DNA of 64,000 nt from Gottfriedia sp049568075. Its GTDB lineage: Bacteria > Bacillota > Bacilli > Bacillales > Bacillaceae_G. Under the pieces are notes generated by a model, which made no database searches, had not been told where the DNA came from, and saw only the letters and a program-made list of their open reading frames with translations. The stretch is from assembly GCA_049568075.1 (NCBI GenBank), contig CP144911.1, one strand, 5' to 3'. Each line of letters starts with the position of its first letter. The stretch's first letter is position 1. A program made the translations under genes and the position numbers. This document shows positions 40,193-48,035 of this stretch, piece after piece.

Positions 40193-41278
40193 ATGAAAAA
40201 AAAACCAATAACTTTAAGTCTTTGTATGATTGTTAAAAACGAAGAAGCTGTACTTTCCAGATGTTTATCATCTGTATCTAATATAGTAGACGAAATTGTC
40301 ATTATTGATACTGGTTCAACAGACAAAACTAAGGAAATAGCTAAAAAGTTTACAAATTCTATATATGATTTTACTTGGATCAATGATTTCTCAGCAGCAA
40401 GAAATTTTGCTTTTTCTAAAGCAACGAAGGATTATATTATGTGGCTTGATGCTGATGATATTATCACTGATGAAAATGCAAAAAAATTACTTAAATTAAA
40501 AAAGTCATTAACTAAAAATGTCGACGCTGTCGGAATGAAATATCATCTAGCCTTCGATGAAAATGGTAATCCCAGCTTTAGTTCTGTACGAAATCGAATC
40601 GTTAAGCGAGAAAGAAACTTTAAATGGATTGGTTTCGTTCATGAATATTTAGAGGTTTACGGCGAAATTATTCAATCGGATGCAGCAATTATTCATCACA
40701 AAGACAAAGAGTATTCTGATCGAAATTTAAAGATTTATGAAAATGCGATTTCATCAGGAAATGAATTAAGTCCTCGTGACAAATACTATTATGCTAATGA
40801 ATGCGTGGATCATCAACTATACGAAAAGGCAATTGCATGGTATGAATTGTTTCTTGATGAAGGGAAAGGCTGGTACGAAGATAATATTCAAGCCTGTGGA
40901 AAAATGGCAGACTGCTATTTAAATCTAAACGAAACAGAAAAAGCAATTAGCAGTTGTCTAAGATCATTTTCTTATGATGGACCACGTGGAGAAAACTGCT
41001 GTCGTTTAGGATTTGTGTATCTTCAAAAAGGTGATTTTACACGTGCTATTTCATGGTATAAACTTGCTACTCTTGTTGATGTTCCTACAAGTAGTCCTTT
41101 TATTAATCAAGCGTGTTACACTTGGTTACCTAATCTACAGTTATGTCTTTGCTATAGTCGATTAGGCAATCAACTTACTGCTAGAAAATATAATGAGATA
41201 GCAGCAAGCTATGTTCCAAATAACCCTTCCGTTCTACACAACAAAGAGTATTTCCGCTCTTTTTTTAAAGAACAATAA
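40193..41278 (+). CDS. Family 2 glycosyltransferase with C-terminal TPR domain
   Basis: ATG 40193 follows GAGGTGG, giving 361 residues. The N-terminal GT-A domain has LCMIVKNEEAVLSRC, IIDTGSTDKT, the NDFSAARNFA block and the metal motif WLDADD (DxD at 86-88), then the GFVHEYLE acceptor-loop motif. From about residue 175 helical TPR-like repeats follow (SPRDKYYYANECVDHQLYEKAIAWYE in part). The architecture matches SunS-type protein glycosyltransferases and those near collagen-like spore proteins. It is a candidate for glycosylating the collagen-like proteins nearby. A paralog follows 156 bp downstream. Confidence 0.92.
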   Translation: MKKKPITLSLCMIVKNEEAVLSRCLSSVSNIVDEIVIIDTGSTDKTKEIAKKFTNSIYDFTWINDFSAARNFAFSKATKDYIMWLDADDIITDENAKKLLKLKKSLTKNVDAVGMKYHLAFDENGNPSFSSVRNRIVKRERNFKWIGFVHEYLEVYGEIIQSDAAIIHHKDKEYSDRNLKIYENAISSGNELSPRDKYYYANECVDHQLYEKAIAWYELFLDEGKGWYEDNIQACGKMADCYLNLNETEKAISSCLRSFSYDGPRGENCCRLGFVYLQKGDFTRAISWYKLATLVDVPTSSPFINQACYTWLPNLQLCLCYSRLGNQLTARKYNEIAASYVPNNPSVLHNKEYFRSFFKEQ

Positions 41279-41434
41279 CTCACCCGTACTATCTACTAAC
41301 ATTATGTTTCCATTCCTATCCTATCTGTTTAGAAAGCATACTAGATGATTTGGAAGCTACTAATTAAGTAAATCAACACTAAATTATCATCAATCATTTA
41401 ATACAAAATCAAAATTATAGAAAAGGGTGATAGC

Positions 41435-42493
41435 TTGATCACAGTCAGTTTATGCATGGTTGTACAAAATAATGAAGCCACAATTGAAAGATGTCTAAGT
41501 TCAGTTAGTAGCTTAGTTGATGAAATTATCATCGTTGATATGAATTCCCACGATCGAACGATTGAGCTAGCAAGACAGTTTACAGGCCAAATACATGTCT
41601 TTGATGGTGTGGATGAAATAGATGCATTAAATTTTTCAAAATCTTTGGCAACGAAAGACTTTATACTTTTACTAAACCATAGTGAAGTTTTACTAGAACA
41701 TGATCGTTTAACATTTTCTAATCTAAAACTATCATTAAACAATGAAGTTTATAATGTAGCTGTCGATTATCAGATCGGTTGGAATGTAAATAGTAAACAA
41801 AAAATCAGTAGATTAATTAAAAAATTAGGTTCAAATAGTCATTCACCGAATTTGAAAAATGAACAAACCTCTGAATCATTTTCTACTAATCTTGTTATTA
41901 CAGATCTCCCTTTTACAAAAAATACAAAAGAAAATATTCAAATATATGAACAAATGTTAAGTAATAACTTTAATCTTTCAACAATGGATTTGTTTTATTA
42001 TGCAAAAGAATTAAGTTCAGATCATCAACATGATCAATCGATAAAATATTTTTTAAAATTTTTGAGATTAAATCAACCATTTGAAGAACTTAATATTCTT
42101 GCATGTCATTATATTGCTAATTGTTATCACGAGTTTAATCTAAGAGACTTAGAAACTACTTGGTTATTAAAAGCTCTTAAATATGGCAATACTCACCCAG
42201 AAACATGTTGTAGATTGGCTTATACATTTTTTGAGAAAAATAATTTTGATTCAGCTATTTATTGGTATAAAGAAGCAACCTTAAATAAGGTGAACAATCG
42301 TTTGATTCTTCACAACCCATCATGTACTACTTGGCTACCACATTTACAGCTAGCTGTATGCTATGACAGAATAGGTGAATTACGACTTGCAAATGAGCAC
42401 AATGAATTAGCCTATCATTTTTACCCAACACATCCAAGTATTCTCTCAAATAGAGAGTATTTTTCGAATAGATTAAATAACGAAGGCAGCTGA
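41435..42493 (+). CDS. Degenerate TPR-glycosyltransferase paralog, DxD lost
   Basis: The 352-residue frame is intact and starts at TTG behind AAAGGGTG. It aligns along its length with the preceding glycosyltransferase (SLCMVVQNNEATIERCLSSVSSLVDEI; CCRLAYTFFEKNNFDSAIYWYKEAT; TWLPHLQLAVCYDRIG, each quoted in part). Key catalytic elements have changed: DTGSTDKT is DMNSHDRT, WLDADD is LLNHSE (81-84) and GFVHEYLE is missing. It is probably a non-catalytic partner or a decaying copy. The clean reading frame and good ribosome site argue for a retained role. Confidence 0.85.
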   Translation: MITVSLCMVVQNNEATIERCLSSVSSLVDEIIIVDMNSHDRTIELARQFTGQIHVFDGVDEIDALNFSKSLATKDFILLLNHSEVLLEHDRLTFSNLKLSLNNEVYNVAVDYQIGWNVNSKQKISRLIKKLGSNSHSPNLKNEQTSESFSTNLVITDLPFTKNTKENIQIYEQMLSNNFNLSTMDLFYYAKELSSDHQHDQSIKYFLKFLRLNQPFEELNILACHYIANCYHEFNLRDLETTWLLKALKYGNTHPETCCRLAYTFFEKNNFDSAIYWYKEATLNKVNNRLILHNPSCTTWLPHLQLAVCYDRIGELRLANEHNELAYHFYPTHPSILSNREYFSNRLNNEGS

Positions 42494-42514
42494 GGACCTC
42501 TCAACTGCCTTTTA
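42483..42514 (+). terminator. Terminator of the TPR-glycosyltransferase paralog
   Basis: AAGGCAG (42483-42489) pairs with CTGCCTT (42505-42511), with GAGG/CCTC inside; the stop codon is in the hairpin. Confidence 0.75.
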
Positions 42515-42515
42515 A

Positions 42516-43889
42516 TCATTTTTTCCTTATCAACAAGAGCATATTATATATTTCAAGATTTGAAGTTAGTTGTTCAAGATTTATTCCAAAACTATGAGCT
42601 AAATGAACTACTTCTTCAAAAAACAACTTAATATTTAAATCTACATTTATATTTTCATTCATTGTCGTCACTTCAAATTGGTCAGTTGGAAATAGCGTAT
42701 TAATTGTTTGAGGCGTGAAAAATCTAATATTTTCTTTTTTCAATATTCCAGCATGAATATAATTCCATTGGCCTTGTAGTAATTGAAAGAGAACTTCACC
42801 ATGTGAAACATTTGGAACTCTACAAATAATTGAGCCAGATGGTTTTAATAGATTAGTGATTTCTTTTACGAAACTCCAAGGATCTACAAGATGGTTTACA
42901 ATATTATCAATTATGATTAAATCAAAAAACTCCTCAGGGTAACTGTGGGGCACTTCGTCAATACTAATTGTATCAACCCTTTTATAAAATTGTGATGCAA
43001 TTGAGGATAGTTCTGAATCACTTTCTGTTCCATATAATTCACATTTATATAGATTTTTAATTTCTAGACCTGTTGCCCCAGCTAAGCAACTAATTTCTAA
43101 TACATTATTTATGTTACCTGGCACCATTTCAATAATTTCCGTCTTCGGATACCCAATATCTATTAAATTGTTTCCCCACTTTTCGATATACTTCATTCTA
43201 TTTTCAATATATAGGTGATTTATATTAATATCACTATTTCCGTTGAACGTCATGTGCCCATAATGATGAACAAATGAATCTAATGCAATATGCAATTCAT
43301 ATCCTTCTAAAATAGTCCTTAAGCAAATATCATCATCTTCAAATGAACCTAGTCTAAATCTTTCATCAAATCCTACTAATCGATCAATTAATTCACGTCT
43401 AACTAATAAACAAAATCCTACTAATCTTAATACTTGCTTAGACATTCCTTTTACACTTGCACAATATCTTAATGAGAAATCATTAATTTCTTGATCATTT
43501 TGATAATCAACATTAATCCGCTGCAATCCACTTACATAATTACTTACAGGCCCAACCATGCCAATTTTATCATTACTATATAAAAGAGTAAGCATTGCAT
43601 CTAACCAATTTTCTGTAACGATTGTATCATTATTTAAAAATAACAAGTTATCACCTGTAGCGACTTCAATTCCTTGATTACAACCTTTAGCAAACCCCAT
43701 ATTGATCTCATTAAAGATTGTAATAAAAGAAGGATTATTCTTTAAATAATCTCGTGTGCCATCAGTCGAGCCATTATCAATAACGATAATTTCTACTTCA
43801 TCTTCCTTTGTATATTTAGCAAGACTTTCAAAGCATTTTTTCGATACCTCGAGCTGATTATAAGTCAAAATAATAATACTAGTTTTCAT
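42516..43889 (-). CDS. Glycosyltransferase family 2 fused to a methyltransferase
   Basis: The 457-residue protein has an N-terminal GT-A domain (1 to about 245) with IIILTYNQLEVSKKC, VIDNGSTDGT, NMGFAKGCNQGI, the metal motif LNNDT (86-88) and the FEDDDICLR acceptor block. The C-terminal part (about 260-457) is a class I SAM methyltransferase of the type 11/12 kind, with LEISCLAGATGLEI, FDLIIIDNIVNHLVDPW and LLKPSGSIICRVPN. It probably adds a sugar and methylates it or a neighbouring one, as for O-methylated sugars on spore glycoproteins. It is convergent with the TPR-glycosyltransferase pair. Confidence 0.9.
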   Translation of the reverse strand: MKTSIIILTYNQLEVSKKCFESLAKYTKEDEVEIIVIDNGSTDGTRDYLKNNPSFITIFNEINMGFAKGCNQGIEVATGDNLLFLNNDTIVTENWLDAMLTLLYSNDKIGMVGPVSNYVSGLQRINVDYQNDQEINDFSLRYCASVKGMSKQVLRLVGFCLLVRRELIDRLVGFDERFRLGSFEDDDICLRTILEGYELHIALDSFVHHYGHMTFNGNSDININHLYIENRMKYIEKWGNNLIDIGYPKTEIIEMVPGNINNVLEISCLAGATGLEIKNLYKCELYGTESDSELSSIASQFYKRVDTISIDEVPHSYPEEFFDLIIIDNIVNHLVDPWSFVKEITNLLKPSGSIICRVPNVSHGEVLFQLLQGQWNYIHAGILKKENIRFFTPQTINTLFPTDQFEVTTMNENINVDLNIKLFFEEVVHLAHSFGINLEQLTSNLEIYNMLLLIRKK

Positions 43890-44020
43890 TCATTAAACAC
43901 CTTCTTAGTATCTTACTGCATTAGCAAGTATGATTTCTTTAAAATTCATTTAACTAAATAACCCATGCAATAATTAATATATTCAAGATGGAAATATTTG
44001 GTCAGTGTTAATTATTTAAT

Positions 44021-44075
44021 AAAAAAATCCTCATTAATTTATTCAAATAGATTACTATTGAATAATTAATGAGGA
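44021..44075 (-). terminator. Terminator of the first collagen-like gene
   Basis: TCCTCATTAATTTATTCAA and TTGAATAATTAATGAGGA arms (44028-44046, 44058-44075; one bulge) carry a T run on the minus strand. Confidence 0.9.
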
Positions 44076-44122
44076 CGTCGTACATCACCTTAGGATAGAC
44101 TACTAATCTCTAAAATTAATCG

Positions 44123-45883
44123 TTAAACAATACGATGAACTGACCAATTGATACCAGCTGTATTGTTTCCACCTAAAGTAAGCGGAACAGTTAATCCGTC
44201 AGCCTCATAGAAGAGACCAATCACATCTCCTGCAGATAATTGTAAGTCCCCAGTAATTGTGACAGTTCCATCTCCAAGAATAGCACGTAGATTTAGCACT
44301 AATGCAATATTTACATCTAAAATTGGCATTAATCCACTTAATAAATCTGCTGTCGTAGGTGATGTTCTACGGAATACAAATGAAGGATTTACTCCTGCTC
44401 CAATTGCTGCTGTTAAAGTTGCAGTTGTAGAGTAACTAATTGTCGCTTCAAAAGTATAACGTCCAGTTGCTGGAACAGTGAAATTACCAGTCGTTGGATC
44501 AAAAGTTGTTCCATTAAAGAACGGACTTGTAACACTCCATCCTGTTAATTGAGTTGTAGTTGCAGTATTCAATGCTGGTAAAAACGCCGAAAATCCTTCA
44601 GAAAGTACATTTGGACCTGTTGCTCCTGTTGCTCCTGCTGGACCTGTTGCCCCAGTTGCTCCTGCTGGACCTGTCGCTCCGTCTGCTCCCGTTGCTCCTG
44701 CTGGGCCTGTCGCTCCTGCTGGGCCTGTCGCTCCGTCTGCTCCTGTTGCTCCTGCTGGACCTGTCGCTCCGTCTGCTCCTGTTGCTCCTGCTGGACCTGT
44801 CGCTCCGTCTGCTCCTGTTGCTCCTGCTGGGCCTGTCGCTCCGTCTGCTCCTGTTGCTCCTGCTGGACCTGTCGCTCCGTCTGCTCCTGCTGGGCCTGTT
44901 GCTCCTGCTGGACCTGTCGCTCCGTCTGCTCCTGTTGCTCCTGCTGGGCCTGTCGCTCCGTCTGCTCCCGTTGCTCCTACTGGACCTGTTGCTCCTGCTG
45001 GGCCTGTCGCTCCGTCTGCTCCTGCTGGGCCTGTCGCTCCGTCTGCTCCTGTTGCTCCCGCTGGACCTGTTACTCCGTCTGCTCCTGTTGCTCCTGCTGG
45101 GCCTGTCGCTCCGTCTGCTCCTGTTGCTCCTGCTGGGCCTGTCGCTCCGTCTGCTCCTGCTGGGCCTGTCGCTCCGTCTGCTCCTGTTGCTCCTGCTGGA
45201 CCTGTCGCTCCGTCTGCTCCTGTTGCTCCTGCTGGACCTGTCGCTCCGTCTGCTCCTGTTGCTCCTGCTGGGCCTGTCGCTCCGTCTGCTCCTGTTGCTC
45301 CCGCTAGACCTGTTACTCCGTCTGCTCCTGTTGCTCCTGCTGGACCTGTTGCTCCCGCTGGACCTGTTGTTCCTGCTGGACCTGTTGCTCCCGCTGGGCC
45401 TGTCGCTCCGTCTGCTCCTGCTGGGCCTGTCGCTCCGTCTGCTCCTGTTGCTCCTGCTGGGCCTGTCGCTCCGTCTGCTCCTGTTGCTCCTGCTGGGCCT
45501 GTCGCTCCGTCTGCTCCTGTTGCTCCCGCTAGACCTGTTACTCCGTCTGCTCCTGTTGCTCCTGCTGGACCTGTTGCTCCCGCTGGACCTGTTGTTCCTG
45601 CTGGACCTGTTGCTCCCGCTGGGCCTGTCACTCCGTCTGCTCCTGTTGCTCCCGCTGGACCTGTTGCTCCCGCTGGACCTGTTGCCCCTGCTGGACCTGT
45701 TGCTCCTGCTGGACCTGTTGCCCCTGCTGGACCTATTGGACCTGTTGCTCCTGTTGGACCTGTAACTCCTGTTGGAGCTGGAGGACCTGGTGGCAGTGGT
45801 GCTCCCGTAGGACCTGTTGGAGCTGGTGGTAATGGTAAGATTGGTGGTAATTGTGGGCCTGGTGGGCCTGGTGGTATTGGCAA
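44123..45883 (-). CDS. Collagen-like exosporium protein, BclA-like
   Basis: TTG at 45883 is chosen because GGAGGTG is at ideal distance; the longer frame is mostly leader. The 586-residue protein has a Pro-rich N-terminus (MPIPPGPPGPQLPPILPLPP), a long Gly-X-Y region dominated by GPAGATGADGAT units (about 40-425), and a C-terminal globular domain of about 160 residues (VLSEGFSAFLPALNTAT to INWSVHRIV) like the trimeric C1q/TNF-fold head of BclA. The Thr in G-A-T triplets are candidate O-glycosylation sites. It should form trimeric filaments on the spore surface. The collagen region is GC-rich and internally duplicated. Confidence 0.92.
   Translation of the reverse strand: MPIPPGPPGPQLPPILPLPPAPTGPTGAPLPPGPPAPTGVTGPTGATGPIGPAGATGPAGATGPAGATGPAGATGPAGATGADGVTGPAGATGPAGTTGPAGATGPAGATGADGVTGLAGATGADGATGPAGATGADGATGPAGATGADGATGPAGADGATGPAGATGPAGTTGPAGATGPAGATGADGVTGLAGATGADGATGPAGATGADGATGPAGATGADGATGPAGATGADGATGPAGADGATGPAGATGADGATGPAGATGADGVTGPAGATGADGATGPAGADGATGPAGATGPVGATGADGATGPAGATGADGATGPAGATGPAGADGATGPAGATGADGATGPAGATGADGATGPAGATGADGATGPAGATGADGATGPAGATGPAGATGADGATGPAGATGATGPAGATGATGPNVLSEGFSAFLPALNTATTTQLTGWSVTSPFFNGTTFDPTTGNFTVPATGRYTFEATISYSTTATLTAAIGAGVNPSFVFRRTSPTTADLLSGLMPILDVNIALVLNLRAILGDGTVTITGDLQLSAGDVIGLFYEADGLTVPLTLGGNNTAGINWSVHRIV
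44611..45790. repeat. Collagen-coding 9-bp periodic repeat region with a 225-bp duplication
   Basis: Nine-base units encoding G-x-T/A triplets are repeated throughout. Bases 45237-45404 recur exactly at 45462-45629 (168 bp identical, offset 225 bp, or 25 units), showing recent expansion by slippage or unequal recombination. Confidence 0.9.
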
Positions 45884-45979
45884 ATAGATACACCTCCAAA
45901 AATATTTTGACGTACACTTTATACTATTTTTGTTGGACAAGTTTGTTTGGATTTTAATACTATTTCTATTAAAAATCCG

Positions 45980-46050
45980 CAAAAAAAACTCTACTTACTA
46001 GATTCAATCCTATCATTCAGATAGAATTAATAATCTAATAGAGTAGAGTC
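45980..46050 (-). terminator. Terminator of the second collagen-like gene
   Basis: ACTCTACT-CTAGATT and AATCTA-AGTAGAGT arms (45988-46004 with 46032-46049) flank an inner CTATC/GATAG stem and are followed by eight T on the minus strand. Confidence 0.85.
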
Positions 46051-46087
46051 AACTCTTGAATTAATATCTTACTTATCTATTTATTGA

Positions 46088-47749
46088 TTAATTAAGCGTA
46101 ATTCCTGCACTTGCATAACCAACTACAGTATTAGCAAGGTTAAGTCCAGTTGCTTCAGCTGTAAACACCATCATTAATCTTGTTGTTGCAGCTACCGGAA
46201 TTGCTAAAGGAGCGCTAATACCATTAGCAATAAATCCTAAAGATACAACTCCTGTAAGGTTTGGAGCTAACGTTACTGAAGCTCCTGGAATTGGTGTAAA
46301 GCTATTACTATTTGCTGGTGCACTATATAATTGAGCAGTTACCGTGATAGATGTTTGAATAAGATTCAAACCTACTGTTTCACTAAAGAATGCAGAGATT
46401 GAAGTGATTGTACTTGCTCTTGGAACTGAAAATGCAAAGTCAAGAATTGGACCTAACACAGTTCCAGTCAAATCGATTGCTCCTCCAAGTATTTGTACAT
46501 TTGAAGCTGAGCTACCAAATCCAATCAGGCCTGCTGTATCAGCTAATCCAGTTAATAGAGTACTCATTGAAACCGGACCACCCGATGCAAACGGAATGAT
46601 AGCACCCGCTCCCCTTGCTCCTGCTGGACCTGTTGCTCCCGCTGGGCCTGTTGCTCCTGCTGCTCCTGCTGGGCCTGTTGCTCCCGCTGGGCCTGTCGCT
46701 CCATCTGCTCCTGCTGCTCCTGCTGGGCCTGTTGCTCCCGCTGGGCCTGTTGCTCCCGCTGGGCCTGTTGCTCCTACTGCTCCTGCTGGGCCTGTTGCTC
46801 CCGCTGGGCCTGTCGCTCCATCTGCTCCTGCCGGGCCTGTTGCTCCCGCTGGGCCTGTCGCTCCTGCTGCTCCTGCTGGGCCTGTTGCTCCCGCTGGGCC
46901 TGTCGCTCCGTCTGCTCCTGTTGCTCCTGCTGGGCCTGTCGCTCCTGCTGGGCCTGTCGCTCCCGCTGGGCCTATTGCTCCGTCTGCTCCTGCTGGGCCT
47001 GTTGCTCCCGCTGGGCCTGTTACTCCTGGTGCTCCCGGTGTTCCTGGTGTTCCTGGTGTTCCCGGTGTTCCTGGTGTTCCTGGTGTTCCTGGTGTTCCCG
47101 CTGGACCCGTCGGACCTTGTACACCCGGTGTTCCTTGTGGACCTGCTGGACCTGTTGGGCCTGGAATTCCTGCTGGGCCTGCTGAACCTGTTGGGCCTGC
47201 TGGACCTGGGATCCCTTGTGAACCTGTTGCTCCCGGTGCACCTGGTGTTCCTGCTGGGCCTGTTGCTCCGTCTGCTCCTGTTGCTCCTGCTGGGCCTGTT
47301 GCTCCCGTTGGACCTACTGGACCTCCTGAAGGGCCTGTTACTCCCGCTGGGCCTGTTGCTCCTGTTGCTCCTGTTGGACCTTCTACAATTACAGTTGGCG
47401 CTGTTGGTCCCATTGGTCCCATTGGCCCCATTGGCCCCGTATGTCCCATTGGTCCCATTGGCCCCATTGGTCCAATATAACCTCTTGGACCTCTGTCGCC
47501 ATCTTCTCCTTCTTTACCTCGCTTACCTCTTTCTCCTCGAGGACCTGTTACACCTGTTGGGCCTGTAGGGCCCATAGGTCCAATTGGTCCAATTAAACCA
47601 TTTGATTCATTTGAACCAAATGAATAACTAGGTGAGTAAGGAGAATTTGTTATAGGTGAATCTTGTGGATCTTTATTTAGTGACATTTTTGGTTCTTCTG
47701 GTTGTTCTGATGGTTGTGGAAATCGTGGTGGTAATGGTGGTAGTGGCAA
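46088..47749 (-). CDS. Collagen-like protein with BclB-type C-terminal domain
   Basis: The 553-residue protein starts at TTG behind AGAGGTG, in a context very like that of the other collagen gene. It has a Pro-rich N-terminus, a Ser/Asn-rich linker, and G-X-Y repeats from about residue 53 to 385. These include a GPMGPMGPMG block, a GTPGTPGTPG block and many GPAGATG units, with a charged GERGKRGKEGEDGDRG segment. The C-terminal about 165 residues (GAIIPFASGGPVS to YASAGITLN) match the BclB C-terminal domain of Bacillus exosporium glycoproteins. It is likely a trimeric surface protein of the spore. Confidence 0.92.
   Translation of the reverse strand: MPLPPLPPRFPQPSEQPEEPKMSLNKDPQDSPITNSPYSPSYSFGSNESNGLIGPIGPMGPTGPTGVTGPRGERGKRGKEGEDGDRGPRGYIGPMGPMGPMGHTGPMGPMGPMGPTAPTVIVEGPTGATGATGPAGVTGPSGGPVGPTGATGPAGATGADGATGPAGTPGAPGATGSQGIPGPAGPTGSAGPAGIPGPTGPAGPQGTPGVQGPTGPAGTPGTPGTPGTPGTPGTPGTPGAPGVTGPAGATGPAGADGAIGPAGATGPAGATGPAGATGADGATGPAGATGPAGAAGATGPAGATGPAGADGATGPAGATGPAGAVGATGPAGATGPAGATGPAGAAGADGATGPAGATGPAGAAGATGPAGATGPAGARGAGAIIPFASGGPVSMSTLLTGLADTAGLIGFGSSASNVQILGGAIDLTGTVLGPILDFAFSVPRASTITSISAFFSETVGLNLIQTSITVTAQLYSAPANSNSFTPIPGASVTLAPNLTGVVSLGFIANGISAPLAIPVAATTRLMMVFTAEATGLNLANTVVGYASAGITLN
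46609..47590. repeat. Collagen-coding G-X-Y repeat region of the BclB-like gene
   Basis: The region consists of 9-bp-periodic units with a tract of seven GTP/GAP-type triplets near 47026-47100. It is GC-rich compared with its flanks. Confidence 0.9.
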
Positions 47750-47841
47750 AAAAATACACCTCTCAAAAAATTTTAATTGTACAATTTATTGTATAAAAAA
47801 AGGACAAATTGGTTCATTCTCACCATAAAAATGAGTCAAAA

Positions 47842-47917
47842 AATAGGTGAATACTCTATTAAAAAAATCTAATAGAGTATTCACCTATTAAAAAACCAGA
47901 AATCTTAGATTTCTGAT
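47842..47917 (-). terminator. Double terminator downstream of pheT
   Basis: The first hairpin read on the minus strand has 8-bp arms CAGAAATC/GATTTCTG (47897-47915). The second has perfect 20-bp arms (47842-47861 with 47870-47889) and an 8-base loop, followed by ATTTTTT. They separate pheT from the collagen genes. Confidence 0.88.
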
Positions 47918-48035
47918 TTTCATAAGTTTTTAAATTTTATTAAATCAGTATGTCACATTACTAAAAAACTGATTAAAATTAGTAAATTTTATATAAACTT
48001 TAATACTATTTATTCAAATAGAGTAGTGTAGTTAA

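Noticed and set aside
41435..42493. Pseudogene call for the second TPR-glycosyltransferase
   Set aside because: The frame is full length with a good ribosome site and terminator; only the catalytic residues are lost, so it is listed as a CDS.
44560..45765. Long plus-strand open frame of Leu-rich repeats
   Set aside because: It is the antisense shadow of the collagen-like gene; the 9-bp periodicity keeps other frames free of stops. No signal or plausible fold.
44598..45917. Minus-strand Ser/Asn/Arg-rich frame overlapping the BclA-like gene
   Set aside because: Alternate frame of the same 9-bp repeats, without a recognisable domain.
46404..47568. Two overlapping plus-strand frames (Pro/Ala/Gly-rich and Leu-rich)
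   Set aside because: They are antisense frames of the second collagen-like gene caused by its repeats; the minus-strand frame has the BclB-type domain and a ribosome site.
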